A stretch of 64,000 bases of DNA from an uncultured Prochlorococcus sp. (GTDB taxonomy: Bacteria > Cyanobacteriota > Cyanobacteriia > PCC-6307 > Cyanobiaceae), in contig NZ_CACMSM010000008.1 of NCBI RefSeq assembly GCF_902616385.1, forward strand, positions 1 through 64,000, given 5' to 3'. The notes beneath the pieces are model-generated. The model was not told the DNA's origin. It did not search any database and was given only the letters and a program-made list of their open reading frames with translations. Positions 34,296 to 44,806 of the stretch are shown in pieces. The translations under genes were made by a program, and so were the position numbers. Within the stretch, counting starts at the first letter, position 1. The number at the start of each line of letters is the position of its first letter.

Positions 34296-34378
34296 AAATT
34301 ATTTTGCTTTTTAAAATATAAATTACATTAAAAAAATAAATAATTCCAAATATAGAAACAAAAACACATCTTATATTT

Positions 34379-34906
34379 TTAATCAAACAAAATTAAACAG
34401 TTTTTATTCCATGATCCATTAAAGAAATTGACACAACATTTTTTACAAGCAATATTCTTTATCCTTTTCCTGTAGAAAAATTTCTCACCACAATTTTGAC
34501 AAGTTCCTATGTACTTTAATTCTCTCCTTTCAATAGGAAATGAGTGCCTCACAGAAATTTGAAAATTCTTCTCTTTCTCATTAATTTCATTCATCTTTTC
34601 TAAGAAATTTGGACCATGTATCTCATTTTTTTTTAATATCCTATCTACCCATGCATGAATCATTTCATGACATAAAGTACTGTTTATTTCACTAGTAGAT
34701 AATTTACTCAAAATAGGTTTCGATAAGATAATTTCAGAATCTATAAAACCATTAATGCGTTTTCTTTTATAAAAACCAGCAGTAGTTTTTAATCTATTAT
34801 CACTCCATCTAACTTTTACTAAGGGGTGATTATTAACCGTTAAAGAATTTTCAAAATATTGGCTATTAAATCTATGAAATAAGGGTAAAAGAGGAATTAC
34901 AGGCAT
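34379..34906 (-). CDS. SprT-like zinc metalloprotease-fold protein
   Basis: 175 aa; LCHEMIHAWVDR HExxH-type motif and C-terminal CQNCG...CKKC zinc pairs. Confidence 0.88.
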   Translation of the reverse strand: MPVIPLLPLFHRFNSQYFENSLTVNNHPLVKVRWSDNRLKTTAGFYKRKRINGFIDSEIILSKPILSKLSTSEINSTLCHEMIHAWVDRILKKNEIHGPNFLEKMNEINEKEKNFQISVRHSFPIERRELKYIGTCQNCGEKFFYRKRIKNIACKKCCVNFFNGSWNKNCLILFD

Positions 34907-34991
34907 TATGGATTAAAATTAGTATTATTTTGACAAAAAAAGCCATCAAAAACGATTTCTTTTCTTAAAGTAATAAAAAACTCAAATCAAC

Positions 34992-35411
34992 ATGGATGCA
35001 ACACTAGTTAAAGATATCGGAATTAAAGCATTATTAGTTGGTGGAGCTGTACTAGTTTCTTTTTGGACTTTTAATGCAGTCAAATTAGTTATAAGCGCCA
35101 GAGGAATTAATCCATTAGTAAGAAAATTTTTCGATCAAATAGCTGCTGGCAGAATTGATGCAGCTTATGGTTTGACTACAAAAACTTATAAAACGCATGT
35201 AAAACGACAAGATTTTCTTAAATTTTTAGCTAGTTTAAACCTCAATAAATATAGAAATTTAAAATCAGGAAGACCTAGAGTCCAAGAAGATCAAATCATA
35301 ATAACTTTGAATCTAAAATCAGAAGACAAACAAGATGAACTCCCATTAGATTTTACTTTTGCAAAAACTGACAATGATTGGAAAATAGACAGAATAGCTA
35401 AAGTTAATTAA
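34992..35411 (+). CDS. Conserved hypothetical, single N-terminal TM plus DUF4864-like domain
   Basis: 139 aa; IKALLVGGAVLVSFWTFNAVKLVI TM segment; FFDQIAAGRIDAAYGLTTKTYK. Confidence 0.65.
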   Translation: MDATLVKDIGIKALLVGGAVLVSFWTFNAVKLVISARGINPLVRKFFDQIAAGRIDAAYGLTTKTYKTHVKRQDFLKFLASLNLNKYRNLKSGRPRVQEDQIIITLNLKSEDKQDELPLDFTFAKTDNDWKIDRIAKVN

Positions 35412-35433
35412 TAATTTCTTGTGAGGCAAAAAA

Positions 35434-36747
35434 TTGTTTAAAGAAGAAATAATACATCAATTAGAATTACACCCAAGTAGATTAGATAAAGAAAAAATCA
35501 TTTCAGAAGCAATGGAAGATGGTCTAGATGATTTTTTTGAGGGTATACGTATGGCGCTTGATCCATTAGTAACTTTTGGTGTAAAAATTGTCCCTGAGAA
35601 AGAGACTGAAAAAAGTCAAAATTTTTTATGGGGAGATTTTAGAAAATTAGCCAATAAGCTTATTCAAAGAGAACTTACTGGTCACGCTGCTCGCGATGCA
35701 ATTCTTACGGCTATGGAATCTGCAACAAAAGAAGAGTGGAATGGATTTTATAGACGAGTTTTAATTAAAGATCTTAGATGTGGTGTATCTGAAAAAACAA
35801 TCAACAAGATAGCAAAAAAATTTCCCAAATATGCTATTCCTATTTTTTCTTGTCCTTTAGCTCATGACAGTGCAAATCATGAAAAAAAAATGATAGGGAA
35901 AAAGCAAATTGAAATCAAATTAGATGGTGTACGCGTCTTAACTATTATTAGACAAAATAAAGTAGAAATGTTTTCTCGTAATGGGAAACAATTCCATAAT
36001 TTTGGTCATATTATCTCAGAAATAGAAAACGCCTTAAAAGAAGATCCAGCTCCTTATGACTTGGTGCTCGATGGTGAAGTGATGAGCGCTAACTTTCAAG
36101 ATTTAATGAAACAGGTACATAGAAAAGATGGCAAACAAACAAAAGACGCAGTTCTACATCTATTTGATTTATGTCCCCTTGAAGACTTCCAAAAAGGGCG
36201 ATGGAACACTAGTCAAACAGCAAGAAGTTTATTAGTAAAAGAATGGGTAGCAAAACATTCTTTACTTCTTAGACATATAAAAACACTTGACTGGGAAAAT
36301 GTAGATCTAGATACCATTGAAGGACAGAAAAGATTTGTAGAGCTAAATAAATCTGCTGTAGAGGGTGGATATGAAGGGGTAATGATTAAAGATCCTGATG
36401 CAATATATGAATGTAAAAGAACACACAGTTGGTTAAAAGCAAAACCTTTCATTGAAGTCACCTTAAAAGTTGTATCTGTTGAGGAAGGGACAGGTCGCAA
36501 TAAAGGTAGACTAGGTGCTGTACTAGTAGAAGGTGAAGATGATGGGCATGAATACAGTCTTAGTTGTGGAAGCGGATTTAGTGATATCCAACGTGAAGAA
36601 TATTGGTCAAAACGGAATCAACTTATTGGTCAACTTGTAGAAATCAGAGCTGATGCTAAAACTAAATCCAAGGATGGGGTGGCTTTTAGTCTGAGGTTTC
36701 CGAGATTCAAATGCTTTAGAGGATTTAAAGCTGGAGAAAAAGTCTAA
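35434..36747 (+). CDS. ATP-dependent DNA ligase, T4 gp30-like
   Basis: 437 aa; nucleotidyltransferase motif I KLDGVR, LDGEVMS, YEGVMIKDP, SWLKAKPF; N-terminal ELTGHAARDAI...RRVLIKDLRCGVSEKTINKI matches T4 ligase organisation; TTG start. Confidence 0.93.
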   Translation: MFKEEIIHQLELHPSRLDKEKIISEAMEDGLDDFFEGIRMALDPLVTFGVKIVPEKETEKSQNFLWGDFRKLANKLIQRELTGHAARDAILTAMESATKEEWNGFYRRVLIKDLRCGVSEKTINKIAKKFPKYAIPIFSCPLAHDSANHEKKMIGKKQIEIKLDGVRVLTIIRQNKVEMFSRNGKQFHNFGHIISEIENALKEDPAPYDLVLDGEVMSANFQDLMKQVHRKDGKQTKDAVLHLFDLCPLEDFQKGRWNTSQTARSLLVKEWVAKHSLLLRHIKTLDWENVDLDTIEGQKRFVELNKSAVEGGYEGVMIKDPDAIYECKRTHSWLKAKPFIEVTLKVVSVEEGTGRNKGRLGAVLVEGEDDGHEYSLSCGSGFSDIQREEYWSKRNQLIGQLVEIRADAKTKSKDGVAFSLRFPRFKCFRGFKAGEKV

Positions 36748-36863
36748 ATTTTAAAAAATTATATTTAAAAAGTAGTCAATGAAAAATGTGGTTTTTAAGT
36801 AAAAAAACTAAAAATCTTAGCTATAAAATGTAAGAATAATTATCAGGACTTTTAGAGAGAATT

Positions 36864-37016
36864 ATGACGAAGAAAACAGTTTTCAACTTCATAAAAACAC
36901 CTTGTGGACAAGCAAAATATATCGAATTAGAAGCCAACAAAACTCTACTAGGTAAATTTAGGCTTTTTTGGTTTATCTTAATTGCATCTATTAGAGATTG
37001 GAATATTAAAGAGTAA
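36864..37016 (+). CDS. Small 50-aa protein (not in ORF track)
   Basis: ATG 36864: MTKKTVFNFIKTPCGQAKYIELEANKTLLGKFRLFWFILIASIRDWNIKE*, purine-rich AGAGAGA upstream; fills the gap between ligase and TVP38 genes. Confidence 0.55.
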   Translation: MTKKTVFNFIKTPCGQAKYIELEANKTLLGKFRLFWFILIASIRDWNIKE

Positions 37017-37020
37017 ATTC

Positions 37021-37623
37021 TTAGGATTTTTCAAAATATTCCCTGGAATATTTAGCTGAGAAATATACAACTAAAAAAGTTGAAATAATTCCAATGATAG
37101 TCATATATAAGTTATTTGGTGATTGGACATTTTTTAGCTCCTGAATATTTTTTGCCAAACTACCTATTGAGCAATAAAGAAAAGTTCCTGGAATTATTCC
37201 AAGAAGACCAATAGCGAAATCTCGAAATTTAACATTATTCAAACCATAAAAATAATTAAGAATACTGAAGGGAAATATCGGAGATAATCTTGCTAAAAAA
37301 ATTAATTTAAGTCCGCCTTTTTCAACTACTTTTTCCATAACAATTAATTTTGGATAACGACTAAAAAGATTTTTAAGCTTTTTTGCAAAAAAACTTTTTG
37401 ATACAAAAAAAGCAACTGATGCTCCTAAGGAAGCGGAGAAAAAAACGATAATTGATCCTAAATATGAGCCATATAAAAAACCTGATAATAAAGATAACCA
37501 AGAAGCTGGGAGTATTAATAAAACAATTAAAATATAAATACAAACAAACGAAAATATCCCAATTCCAGTATTAAAAAAAAAAGATAAATTATAAATATTT
37601 TCAAGAAATATGTTCATTCTCAA
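37021..37623 (-). CDS. TVP38/TMEM64 (DedA-like/SNARE-associated) membrane protein
   Basis: 200 aa multi-TM; LSLLSGFLYGSYLGSIIVFFSASLGASVAFFVSK, LARLSPIFPFSILNYFYGLN. Confidence 0.9.
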   Translation of the reverse strand: MRMNIFLENIYNLSFFFNTGIGIFSFVCIYILIVLLILPASWLSLLSGFLYGSYLGSIIVFFSASLGASVAFFVSKSFFAKKLKNLFSRYPKLIVMEKVVEKGGLKLIFLARLSPIFPFSILNYFYGLNNVKFRDFAIGLLGIIPGTFLYCSIGSLAKNIQELKNVQSPNNLYMTIIGIISTFLVVYFSAKYSREYFEKS

Positions 37624-40382
37624 TTCAAAAGTTCGAGTTTTTTAGTAATTCTCTCCATTTGTACCGAACCCTCATTTAATTTAAATCTACAGTCATCAAC
37701 AATATCTTTTGGAGCCTTATCCACGAAATTTTTGTTAGATAATCTCTTATTTAAATTATCTAACTCAATAGTCACCTTTTTTAAATCCTTGTTTAACCTT
37801 TCCTTTAATGCATCCATATTTACAAAATCCTGAAAAGGTAAGTAAACCTCTAAATCACTAATTATCCCAGAAAAAGATTTAGCAAACTCTTTTTTATCAA
37901 CAGCATTAGGTTTAAAAATAAATACTTCAGAAGATTTAGTTAAAGTTTGAATATCATCAACTAAAATTTTTAGAAAATCAATCAATTCATCATTATCTGA
38001 AATCAAGTAAACAGGAACTTTTTCTGATGGCTTGAGGCCTAATTCAGCTCTCAAATTTCTAATCAATCTAATAATTTCAAAGAGTTGTTGAAAGGAATTA
38101 TCAAGCTTATTATCAACAAATTTATTTTCTTGGGTTGGCCATTTTTGAAGAGATAATAATTCTTTATCTGATTTAAGTTGAAGTACATGCCAAAGTTCTT
38201 CAGTAATGTGCGGCATAAAAGGATGAATCATCACCAAAATATCATTGAGCACTTTTATTAAAACCTTTTCAGATATTTGTCTATTATTAGTCTCTTTATT
38301 ATTAAACCTTTGTTTAGCAAATTCTACATACCAGTCACAAAAATCATTCCACGTAAATTCATATAGAAGTTTCGCAGATTCTCCCAATTTATATTCTTTC
38401 AACAAAGCAGCGACTTTTATATTTACTTGATTCAATTTCGATAAAATCCACTTATCACATAACTCTAATGAAGTTTCATCACTCTCATTAAGCGAATAAT
38501 TATTAGTAGAGGTTTTATTAATTAACGCAAATTTAGTTGCATTCCATAATTTATTCGCAAAATTTCTTGAAGCTTCAACAGTTGAAGACGTATCTTTTTT
38601 CCTATCAAAGTCAAGCCGGATATCTTGTCCAGCGCCTGCAACTTCTCGAATTAAAGCAAATCGTAGAGCATCAGAACCATATTTATCAATTAATAGTATT
38701 GGATCAATACCATTACCTGAACTTTTACTCATTTTTTTATTATTTTCATCTCGAACTAGACCATGAATATAAACATCCTTAAAAGGAATATTATTTGTAA
38801 AAGTATTCCCCATCATTGTCATTCTTGCCACCCAGAAGAAAATAATATCGAAACCAGTAACAAGAACATTATTTGGATACCATTTTTTAAAATCCGGATC
38901 ATTTGTATTTGGCCAACCAAGGGTTGAGAAAGGCCATAAACCACTTGAAAACCATGTATCCAAAACATCCTTATCACGAACCAATTTAATATTTAATCCA
39001 AATTTTTTATTAGCTTCGATTAAGGCATCTTGTTCATTTCTTGCAACGATATATGGAGTATTTTGTTCTATTGAGTCTTGATTTTCATCTAAAACATACC
39101 ATGCTGGTATTTGGTGTCCCCACCACAATTGACGACTAATACACCAATCATTAATATTCTCCAACCAATCCTTATAAACTTTCTCCCAGCGTGGAGGAAT
39201 AAACGATGGTTTTTTAGAATCAATTTCATTAAGACATCCTTGTGATATATCATCCATTTTCAAAAACCATTGTGTTGATAATAAAGGTTCAATTGGAACC
39301 TTACCTCTATCAGAAAAAGGAACAGTATGTTTATAATCCTCTATCTTTGTCAAAAGACCTAAATTATCCAATTCTTTAATAATTTTCTTTCTAGCCTCAT
39401 ATCTATCTAAATTTTGAAAAATACCTGCATTAATATTTAAAGTTCCATCTTTGTTCATTACATTAATCTGTTTTAAATTATGCCTTTTTCCTATTGCAAA
39501 ATCATTTGGATCATGGGCTGGAGTAACCTTTACACAACCAGTACCAAAATCTTTATCAACATGTGAATCAGCGATAATAGGTATTTCTCTATCAACGAAA
39601 GGGACTTTTACTTTGACACCAATAAATTCTTTATATCTATCATCATCAGGATTAACTGCCACAGCAGTATCACCCAATAGAGTTTCTGGTCTTGTTGTTG
39701 CAACTTCTAAGTACTTATCTAACTGTTCACCACTTTCAGAAATTAAAGGGTATTTAAAATGCCATAAATGACCATTTACTTCTTGCATTTCAACTTCAAG
39801 ATCACTTACGGCAGATTGAGATTCAGGACACCAATTAACCAAATATTCGCCTCTATAAATTAAATTCTTTTTATAGAGAATATTAAAAGCCTCAATAACT
39901 GCTTCATTTAATTTTTGATCTAGAGTAAATCTTTCTCTAGTCCAGTCAACTGAATATCCTATCCTTTTTAATTGAGAAACTATTCTTCCACCACTTTGTT
40001 CTTTCCAATTCCATGCTCTTTTAAGAAATTCATCTCTTCCAATATCCTCGCTTGTTTTGCCTTCACTTTTTAATTGTTTTTCAAGAATAGTTTGAACAGC
40101 TATTGAAGCATGATCAGTTCCTGGTAAGCACAAAACATTCTTACCTAAAAGTCTTTGAAAACGTACTACAACATCTATTAAAGCCGTATTAAATGCATGC
40201 CCCATATGCAAAGACCCAGTTACATTTGGTGGCGGAATAACAACACAAAAAGGCTCCCCATCATCCTCAGGATTAGGACTAAACGCCTTTAGACTTTCCC
40301 ATTTTTCTTGCCACTTTTTCTCTACTTCAAAAGGTGAATAATTCTCTATAGATAATTGATCATTCATCTCTGTCATGTCCAA
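37620..40382 (-). CDS. valS: Valyl-tRNA synthetase
   Basis: 920 aa; PPPNVTGSLHMGHAF (HIGH), KMSKSSGNG (KMSKS), SRQLWWGHQIPAWY. Confidence 0.98.
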   Translation of the reverse strand: MDMTEMNDQLSIENYSPFEVEKKWQEKWESLKAFSPNPEDDGEPFCVVIPPPNVTGSLHMGHAFNTALIDVVVRFQRLLGKNVLCLPGTDHASIAVQTILEKQLKSEGKTSEDIGRDEFLKRAWNWKEQSGGRIVSQLKRIGYSVDWTRERFTLDQKLNEAVIEAFNILYKKNLIYRGEYLVNWCPESQSAVSDLEVEMQEVNGHLWHFKYPLISESGEQLDKYLEVATTRPETLLGDTAVAVNPDDDRYKEFIGVKVKVPFVDREIPIIADSHVDKDFGTGCVKVTPAHDPNDFAIGKRHNLKQINVMNKDGTLNINAGIFQNLDRYEARKKIIKELDNLGLLTKIEDYKHTVPFSDRGKVPIEPLLSTQWFLKMDDISQGCLNEIDSKKPSFIPPRWEKVYKDWLENINDWCISRQLWWGHQIPAWYVLDENQDSIEQNTPYIVARNEQDALIEANKKFGLNIKLVRDKDVLDTWFSSGLWPFSTLGWPNTNDPDFKKWYPNNVLVTGFDIIFFWVARMTMMGNTFTNNIPFKDVYIHGLVRDENNKKMSKSSGNGIDPILLIDKYGSDALRFALIREVAGAGQDIRLDFDRKKDTSSTVEASRNFANKLWNATKFALINKTSTNNYSLNESDETSLELCDKWILSKLNQVNIKVAALLKEYKLGESAKLLYEFTWNDFCDWYVEFAKQRFNNKETNNRQISEKVLIKVLNDILVMIHPFMPHITEELWHVLQLKSDKELLSLQKWPTQENKFVDNKLDNSFQQLFEIIRLIRNLRAELGLKPSEKVPVYLISDNDELIDFLKILVDDIQTLTKSSEVFIFKPNAVDKKEFAKSFSGIISDLEVYLPFQDFVNMDALKERLNKDLKKVTIELDNLNKRLSNKNFVDKAPKDIVDDCRFKLNEGSVQMERITKKLELLN

Positions 40383-40473
40383 ATTTTATTTCAATAAACT
40401 TTTTGTTTATTTTATCTTGAGAGCAGCCAATTAATGAAAATAATATTAGTTTGCAAAAAAATAAACATACATA

Positions 40474-40815
40474 CTACAAAAGTTTGAAGCCAGAACCGCA
40501 AGAACAACGTTTTGCATTTTTTGGTGTTGAAATAAGAAATCCACCACCGCTCAAATCACCGTAATAATCTAATTTTAAATCTTTAAGTAAATTAAACTTT
40601 TTTACATCCGCGTATAAAGTTACTCCTTCAGTTCTTGAAATAGGGGATCCATTACATGTACCCGGCCTTAATTTAATATGCATCCATCCTTCGGAACAAT
40701 TTTTATCCTCTATCAAATCAATCGACATTTCTCCTGGAGAACCTCCAAAAGAAGCTTGCCTAGATAGTTCTGAAGCAGCGCTTTGACTGATTGAAAGATT
40801 GACGATCTCAGTCAT
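40474..40815 (-). CDS. Iron-sulfur cluster assembly accessory protein, HesB/IscA-like
   Basis: C-terminal CSCGSGF and beta-rich A-type fold; start placed at ATG 40815 (MTEIVNLSISQSAASEL) because the track's upstream start lies in the tRNA gene. Confidence 0.87.
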   Translation of the reverse strand: MTEIVNLSISQSAASELSRQASFGGSPGEMSIDLIEDKNCSEGWMHIKLRPGTCNGSPISRTEGVTLYADVKKFNLLKDLKLDYYGDLSGGGFLISTPKNAKRCSCGSGFKLL

Positions 40816-40830
40816 TAGAAAAATAATAAA

Positions 40831-40902
<72 letters not shown>

Positions 40903-41000
40903 TTATAATAAATCATTCTAATAGATGAAGTTGAAATATTTATACTAAGTATTTAAATATTTCATGATTGAGGCAAAATTAAATTAATAAAATATATCCT

Positions 41001-41846
41001 ATGTCCTCAAACGATAGATATAACTTACAAAAAAATTCCGATTTAGAGACTTTAGAAAACTTTAAAATTTTAATATCTAATATCAAATCATTAAAAGATA
41101 AAACTTGGGGATGCCCTTGGCAGAAAATACAGTCTCATAAATCGTTGATCCCATTTTTACATGAAGAAAGTAATGAATTTATAGATGCGATATATGAAAA
41201 AAAGGCAGATAACATATGTGAAGAGTTAGGAGATCTTTTATTACAAGTAATGCTTCATGCTGAAATCGGTTACGAAAAAAAAGAATTTGAACTAAATGAT
41301 GTTATAAAAAATCTAAACAAGAAAATTATTAATAGGCATCCATATATTTTTAAAAAAAAAGAAAAAGTATCTCTTGAAAAATCGCAACAAATTTGGGAAA
41401 ACATTAAAAATTCAGAAAAAGAAACACCTCATATGGAATCATCAATAAGTAAAAATTTAAATATGACAATCAAAAATTTACCACCAATGGTTGGAACAGA
41501 TAAAATCACAAATGTTGTTAAAAAATATGGTTTTAAATGGGAGAGTACCGATCAGATTTTTGAAAAGTTAGAAGAAGAGATTAATGAATTAAAGGAAGCA
41601 ATTAAAAGCAATAATGATTCAGAAATAAAAAATGAATTTGGGGATATTTACTTTACCCTTCTGAATCTCTCAAACTTTTTAAAAATAAATCCTGAATCAG
41701 CTCTACAAAAAACTAATAAAAAATTTTTAGACAGGTTTTCAATCATTGAACATCATGCAGGCGATAATATAAAAAAACAAACTCCTAAAGACTTTCAACG
41801 GCTTTGGCAAATAGCCAAGCGAAAACTTAAAAGAAAAAATTCTTAA
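41001..41846 (+). CDS. mazG: Nucleoside triphosphate pyrophosphohydrolase MazG
   Basis: 281 aa; CPWQKIQSHKSLIPFLHEESNEFIDAI, two EExxD-type MazG repeats. Confidence 0.95.
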   Translation: MSSNDRYNLQKNSDLETLENFKILISNIKSLKDKTWGCPWQKIQSHKSLIPFLHEESNEFIDAIYEKKADNICEELGDLLLQVMLHAEIGYEKKEFELNDVIKNLNKKIINRHPYIFKKKEKVSLEKSQQIWENIKNSEKETPHMESSISKNLNMTIKNLPPMVGTDKITNVVKKYGFKWESTDQIFEKLEEEINELKEAIKSNNDSEIKNEFGDIYFTLLNLSNFLKINPESALQKTNKKFLDRFSIIEHHAGDNIKKQTPKDFQRLWQIAKRKLKRKNS

Positions 41847-41853
41847 AAAGCAA

Positions 41854-42702
41854 ATGACTAATATTTCAACATGGATAGATGAATATCATAAAGGCTCAAG
41901 ATTCGGTCTAAATGGAGATGTTTTAATTAAACAAAAATCACAATATCAAGAAATTATTGTTATTGAAAATGAATACTATGGAAGAGCTTTAATGCTTGAT
42001 GGTTGTTGGATGACATCACTAAAAGACGAGAAATATTATCATGAGTGTCTTGTGCATCCAGCATTAAGTAGCATTGACGAAAAATCTAATGTATTAATTA
42101 TTGGTGGAGGAGACGGCGGTACAGCGAGAGAATGCGTTAAATATTCTCAAATATCGAAAATTGATCTAGTAGAAATTGACAAGGAGGTAATCAAAATATC
42201 TAAAAAATTTTTAAAAGAAATTGGAGGCGAAGCATGGAACGATAAAAGATTAGAAATACATGTTGATGATGGTGTTAAATGGGTAAAAAAAACAAGAGAT
42301 AATTTTTACGACGTTATTTTTATAGATTGTTCAGATCCCTCAGAATTCTCAAATTTATTATTTTCAGATTCTTTTTATAAAGAATGTAAAAGAATACTTA
42401 CACCAAAGGGGATATTAGCAACGCAAAGTGAATCTCCTGAATCCTTCAAAAATATTCACATAAGTATTTTGAAAACCCTAAAAAATATATTTAAAGTTTC
42501 TAAAACTATGTATTCCTTTGTGCCTATATATCCAAGCGGGATTTGGAGTTGGACATTCGCTTCTTCAGAAGATCTAAATTTATCAAAGCAAAATTGTGAT
42601 GAAATCCTAAAAATAGAAAAAGGATGTGAAATTTGGAATTTAAATTTTCAAAATGCAGCATTCAAAATGATGCCAAATAAAATTGTAAAAGAACTAGATT
42701 AA
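41854..42702 (+). CDS. speE: Spermidine synthase
   Basis: 282 aa; YYHECLVHPAL, VLIIGGGDGGTARE, VEIDKEVI, DVIFIDCSDP. Confidence 0.96.
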   Translation: MTNISTWIDEYHKGSRFGLNGDVLIKQKSQYQEIIVIENEYYGRALMLDGCWMTSLKDEKYYHECLVHPALSSIDEKSNVLIIGGGDGGTARECVKYSQISKIDLVEIDKEVIKISKKFLKEIGGEAWNDKRLEIHVDDGVKWVKKTRDNFYDVIFIDCSDPSEFSNLLFSDSFYKECKRILTPKGILATQSESPESFKNIHISILKTLKNIFKVSKTMYSFVPIYPSGIWSWTFASSEDLNLSKQNCDEILKIEKGCEIWNLNFQNAAFKMMPNKIVKELD

Positions 42703-42706
42703 TAAG

Positions 42707-43588
42707 ATGACAAAAAATTTATTTGATAACGAAAATGCAATTTATATGGGAGCAAAAAGAAGTCCCGAGAACTGCTCAATTGGTATATTTGGAGTTAATT
42801 ATGACGGGACATGTTCCTTTAAACCAGGAGCAAGATTTGGTCCAGAAGCAATAAGACAAGTCAGTTCTTGTTTAGAAACATATTGTCCAAAAATAAGAAA
42901 AGACTTAGAGGATATTATTTATGTTGATTTTGGATCAATACTAATTGATAAAAATGACTCAAAGTCGGTTATTGAATCGGTTAAATCAGCAACAAATTAT
43001 TTAATTAATAAACGTCTTAGTCCTATTATGCTTGGAGGCGAACACTCTATTACAAGAGGTGCTATTGAAGCATTAGTAAAAAAATATCCAGATTTGATAT
43101 TGGTTCAACTTGATGCTCATGCAGATTTAAGAGAATCATATATAGGAAATGAACATAGTCATGCTTGTACTATGAAAAGATGCTTAGAAGTGCTACCAGA
43201 AAAGAAAATTTTACAAGTAGGAATTAGAAGTGGGACTAAGGAAGAATTTGAAATTATGAATAACAACAACCAATTAGTTAACTTTTGTCCAGGCGGAAAT
43301 GCACATGAGTTAAAACAAGCTCTTCTACCGTTCGCTAAGTCTCCAATCTATTTAACAATAGATTTAGATTGGTTTGATCCCAGTTTATTAGCAGGGACGG
43401 GCACTCCAGAACCGGGAGGATTTTTTTGGAATGATTTTGAAGAAATACTGAAAACTTTAAAAGACTTTAGAATTGTGGCTTCAGACATTGTGGAATTATC
43501 TCCAGAAATTGATAAAAGCGGAGTAAGTAGCATAGTTGCAGCCAAAGTACTTAGAAGCTTAATTTTGTCATTAGAAAATATGCAATAA
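42707..43588 (+). CDS. speB: Agmatinase (ureohydrolase family)
   Basis: 293 aa; LGGEHSITRG, LDAHADLRESYIGNEHSHA, TIDLDWFDPSLLAGTGTPEPGG. Confidence 0.94.
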   Translation: MTKNLFDNENAIYMGAKRSPENCSIGIFGVNYDGTCSFKPGARFGPEAIRQVSSCLETYCPKIRKDLEDIIYVDFGSILIDKNDSKSVIESVKSATNYLINKRLSPIMLGGEHSITRGAIEALVKKYPDLILVQLDAHADLRESYIGNEHSHACTMKRCLEVLPEKKILQVGIRSGTKEEFEIMNNNNQLVNFCPGGNAHELKQALLPFAKSPIYLTIDLDWFDPSLLAGTGTPEPGGFFWNDFEEILKTLKDFRIVASDIVELSPEIDKSGVSSIVAAKVLRSLILSLENMQ

Positions 43589-43638
43589 AAAATTTCTAAA
43601 CTACAGTGTAAAAATACTAAATACAAACTAAATATTTC

Positions 43639-44751
43639 ATGGATTTGCTAAAAAGTCCTCTTTATTCAAAATATGTTGAAGCCAATGCAAAATTAGTGGA
43701 TTTTGCAGGTTGGGAAATGCCCATATCATTTTCAGGATTAATTAAAGAGCATGAATCAGTTAGATCATCAGCAGGATTATTTGATATTTCTCACATGGGG
43801 GTGATTTCTATCAAGGGAATCAATCCAAAGGATTATATTCAAAAACTTTTTCCTACTAATTTATATTCATTTTCTGAAGGTCAAGGGCTTTATACAGTAA
43901 TGCTCAATGATAAAGGAGGAATAATAGATGACTTAATAATTTATGACCTTGGCATACAAGAAAATGACAAATCAGAATTATTATTAATAGTTAATGCAAG
44001 TAGATATGAAGAAGATTTTCAGTGGATAAAAAATCATTTAAATAAATATGAAATTTCGATAACAAACTTTAAAAAAGACAAAGTACTTTTAGCACTACAG
44101 GGAAAAAACTCATTCGATTTATTTGAAGAATGGGTTGAATCTTCGATCTCACATATCCCTACCTTTGGCTGCGAATATAAAATTTTTGAACATATTTCGC
44201 CTAAAGAAAAAATTTTCTTTTCAAAGACAGGATATACAGGGGAAAATGGTCTAGAAATACTTTTATCTAAAAAAGCAGCAATTAATTTATGGGATTTCTC
44301 AATTTCCAAAAATGTTGCACCTTGTGGTTTAGGAGCTAGAGATACTCTTAGACTTGAAGCAGGCATGCATCTTTATGGTCAAGACATAAATGAAGAAACT
44401 TCTCCATATGAAGCAGGGTTAGGCTGGTTAGTACATCTAGAAAATAATCACGAATTCTTTGGCAGGAGATTTCTTGAAGAGCAGTCAAGATTAGGTATTC
44501 AAAAAAAGTTAGTTGGTCTCTCTATAGAAGGTAAAGCAATAGGAAGAAAAGGTTGCGCAGTTCTTAAAGGTGAAGAAAATATTGGGACAATCACTAGCGG
44601 CACTTGGTCTCCAACTAAACAACAAGCTATAGCTTTTGCATACATCAATACTTCGCATGCCCTAATAAATAATGAAGTTCAAATATTAATAAGAGGCAAA
44701 AAATTCAAAGGGGTTATAACAAAAAGAGCGTTTTATAAAAAAAATTATTAA
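43639..44751 (+). CDS. gcvT: Aminomethyltransferase, glycine cleavage T protein
   Basis: 370 aa; [40 protein letters not shown]. Confidence 0.97.
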   Translation: MDLLKSPLYSKYVEANAKLVDFAGWEMPISFSGLIKEHESVRSSAGLFDISHMGVISIKGINPKDYIQKLFPTNLYSFSEGQGLYTVMLNDKGGIIDDLIIYDLGIQENDKSELLLIVNASRYEEDFQWIKNHLNKYEISITNFKKDKVLLALQGKNSFDLFEEWVESSISHIPTFGCEYKIFEHISPKEKIFFSKTGYTGENGLEILLSKKAAINLWDFSISKNVAPCGLGARDTLRLEAGMHLYGQDINEETSPYEAGLGWLVHLENNHEFFGRRFLEEQSRLGIQKKLVGLSIEGKAIGRKGCAVLKGEENIGTITSGTWSPTKQQAIAFAYINTSHALINNEVQILIRGKKFKGVITKRAFYKKNY

Positions 44752-44806
44752 CTAAATTCACCCTTTAAGAATTATTATAAGTTATTGATAAATAAATCAT
44801 ACTTAG

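Noticed and set aside
43589-43638. Possible glycine riboswitch ahead of gcvT
   Set aside because: Only about 50 bp of spacer, AT-rich, with no conserved glycine aptamer elements visible
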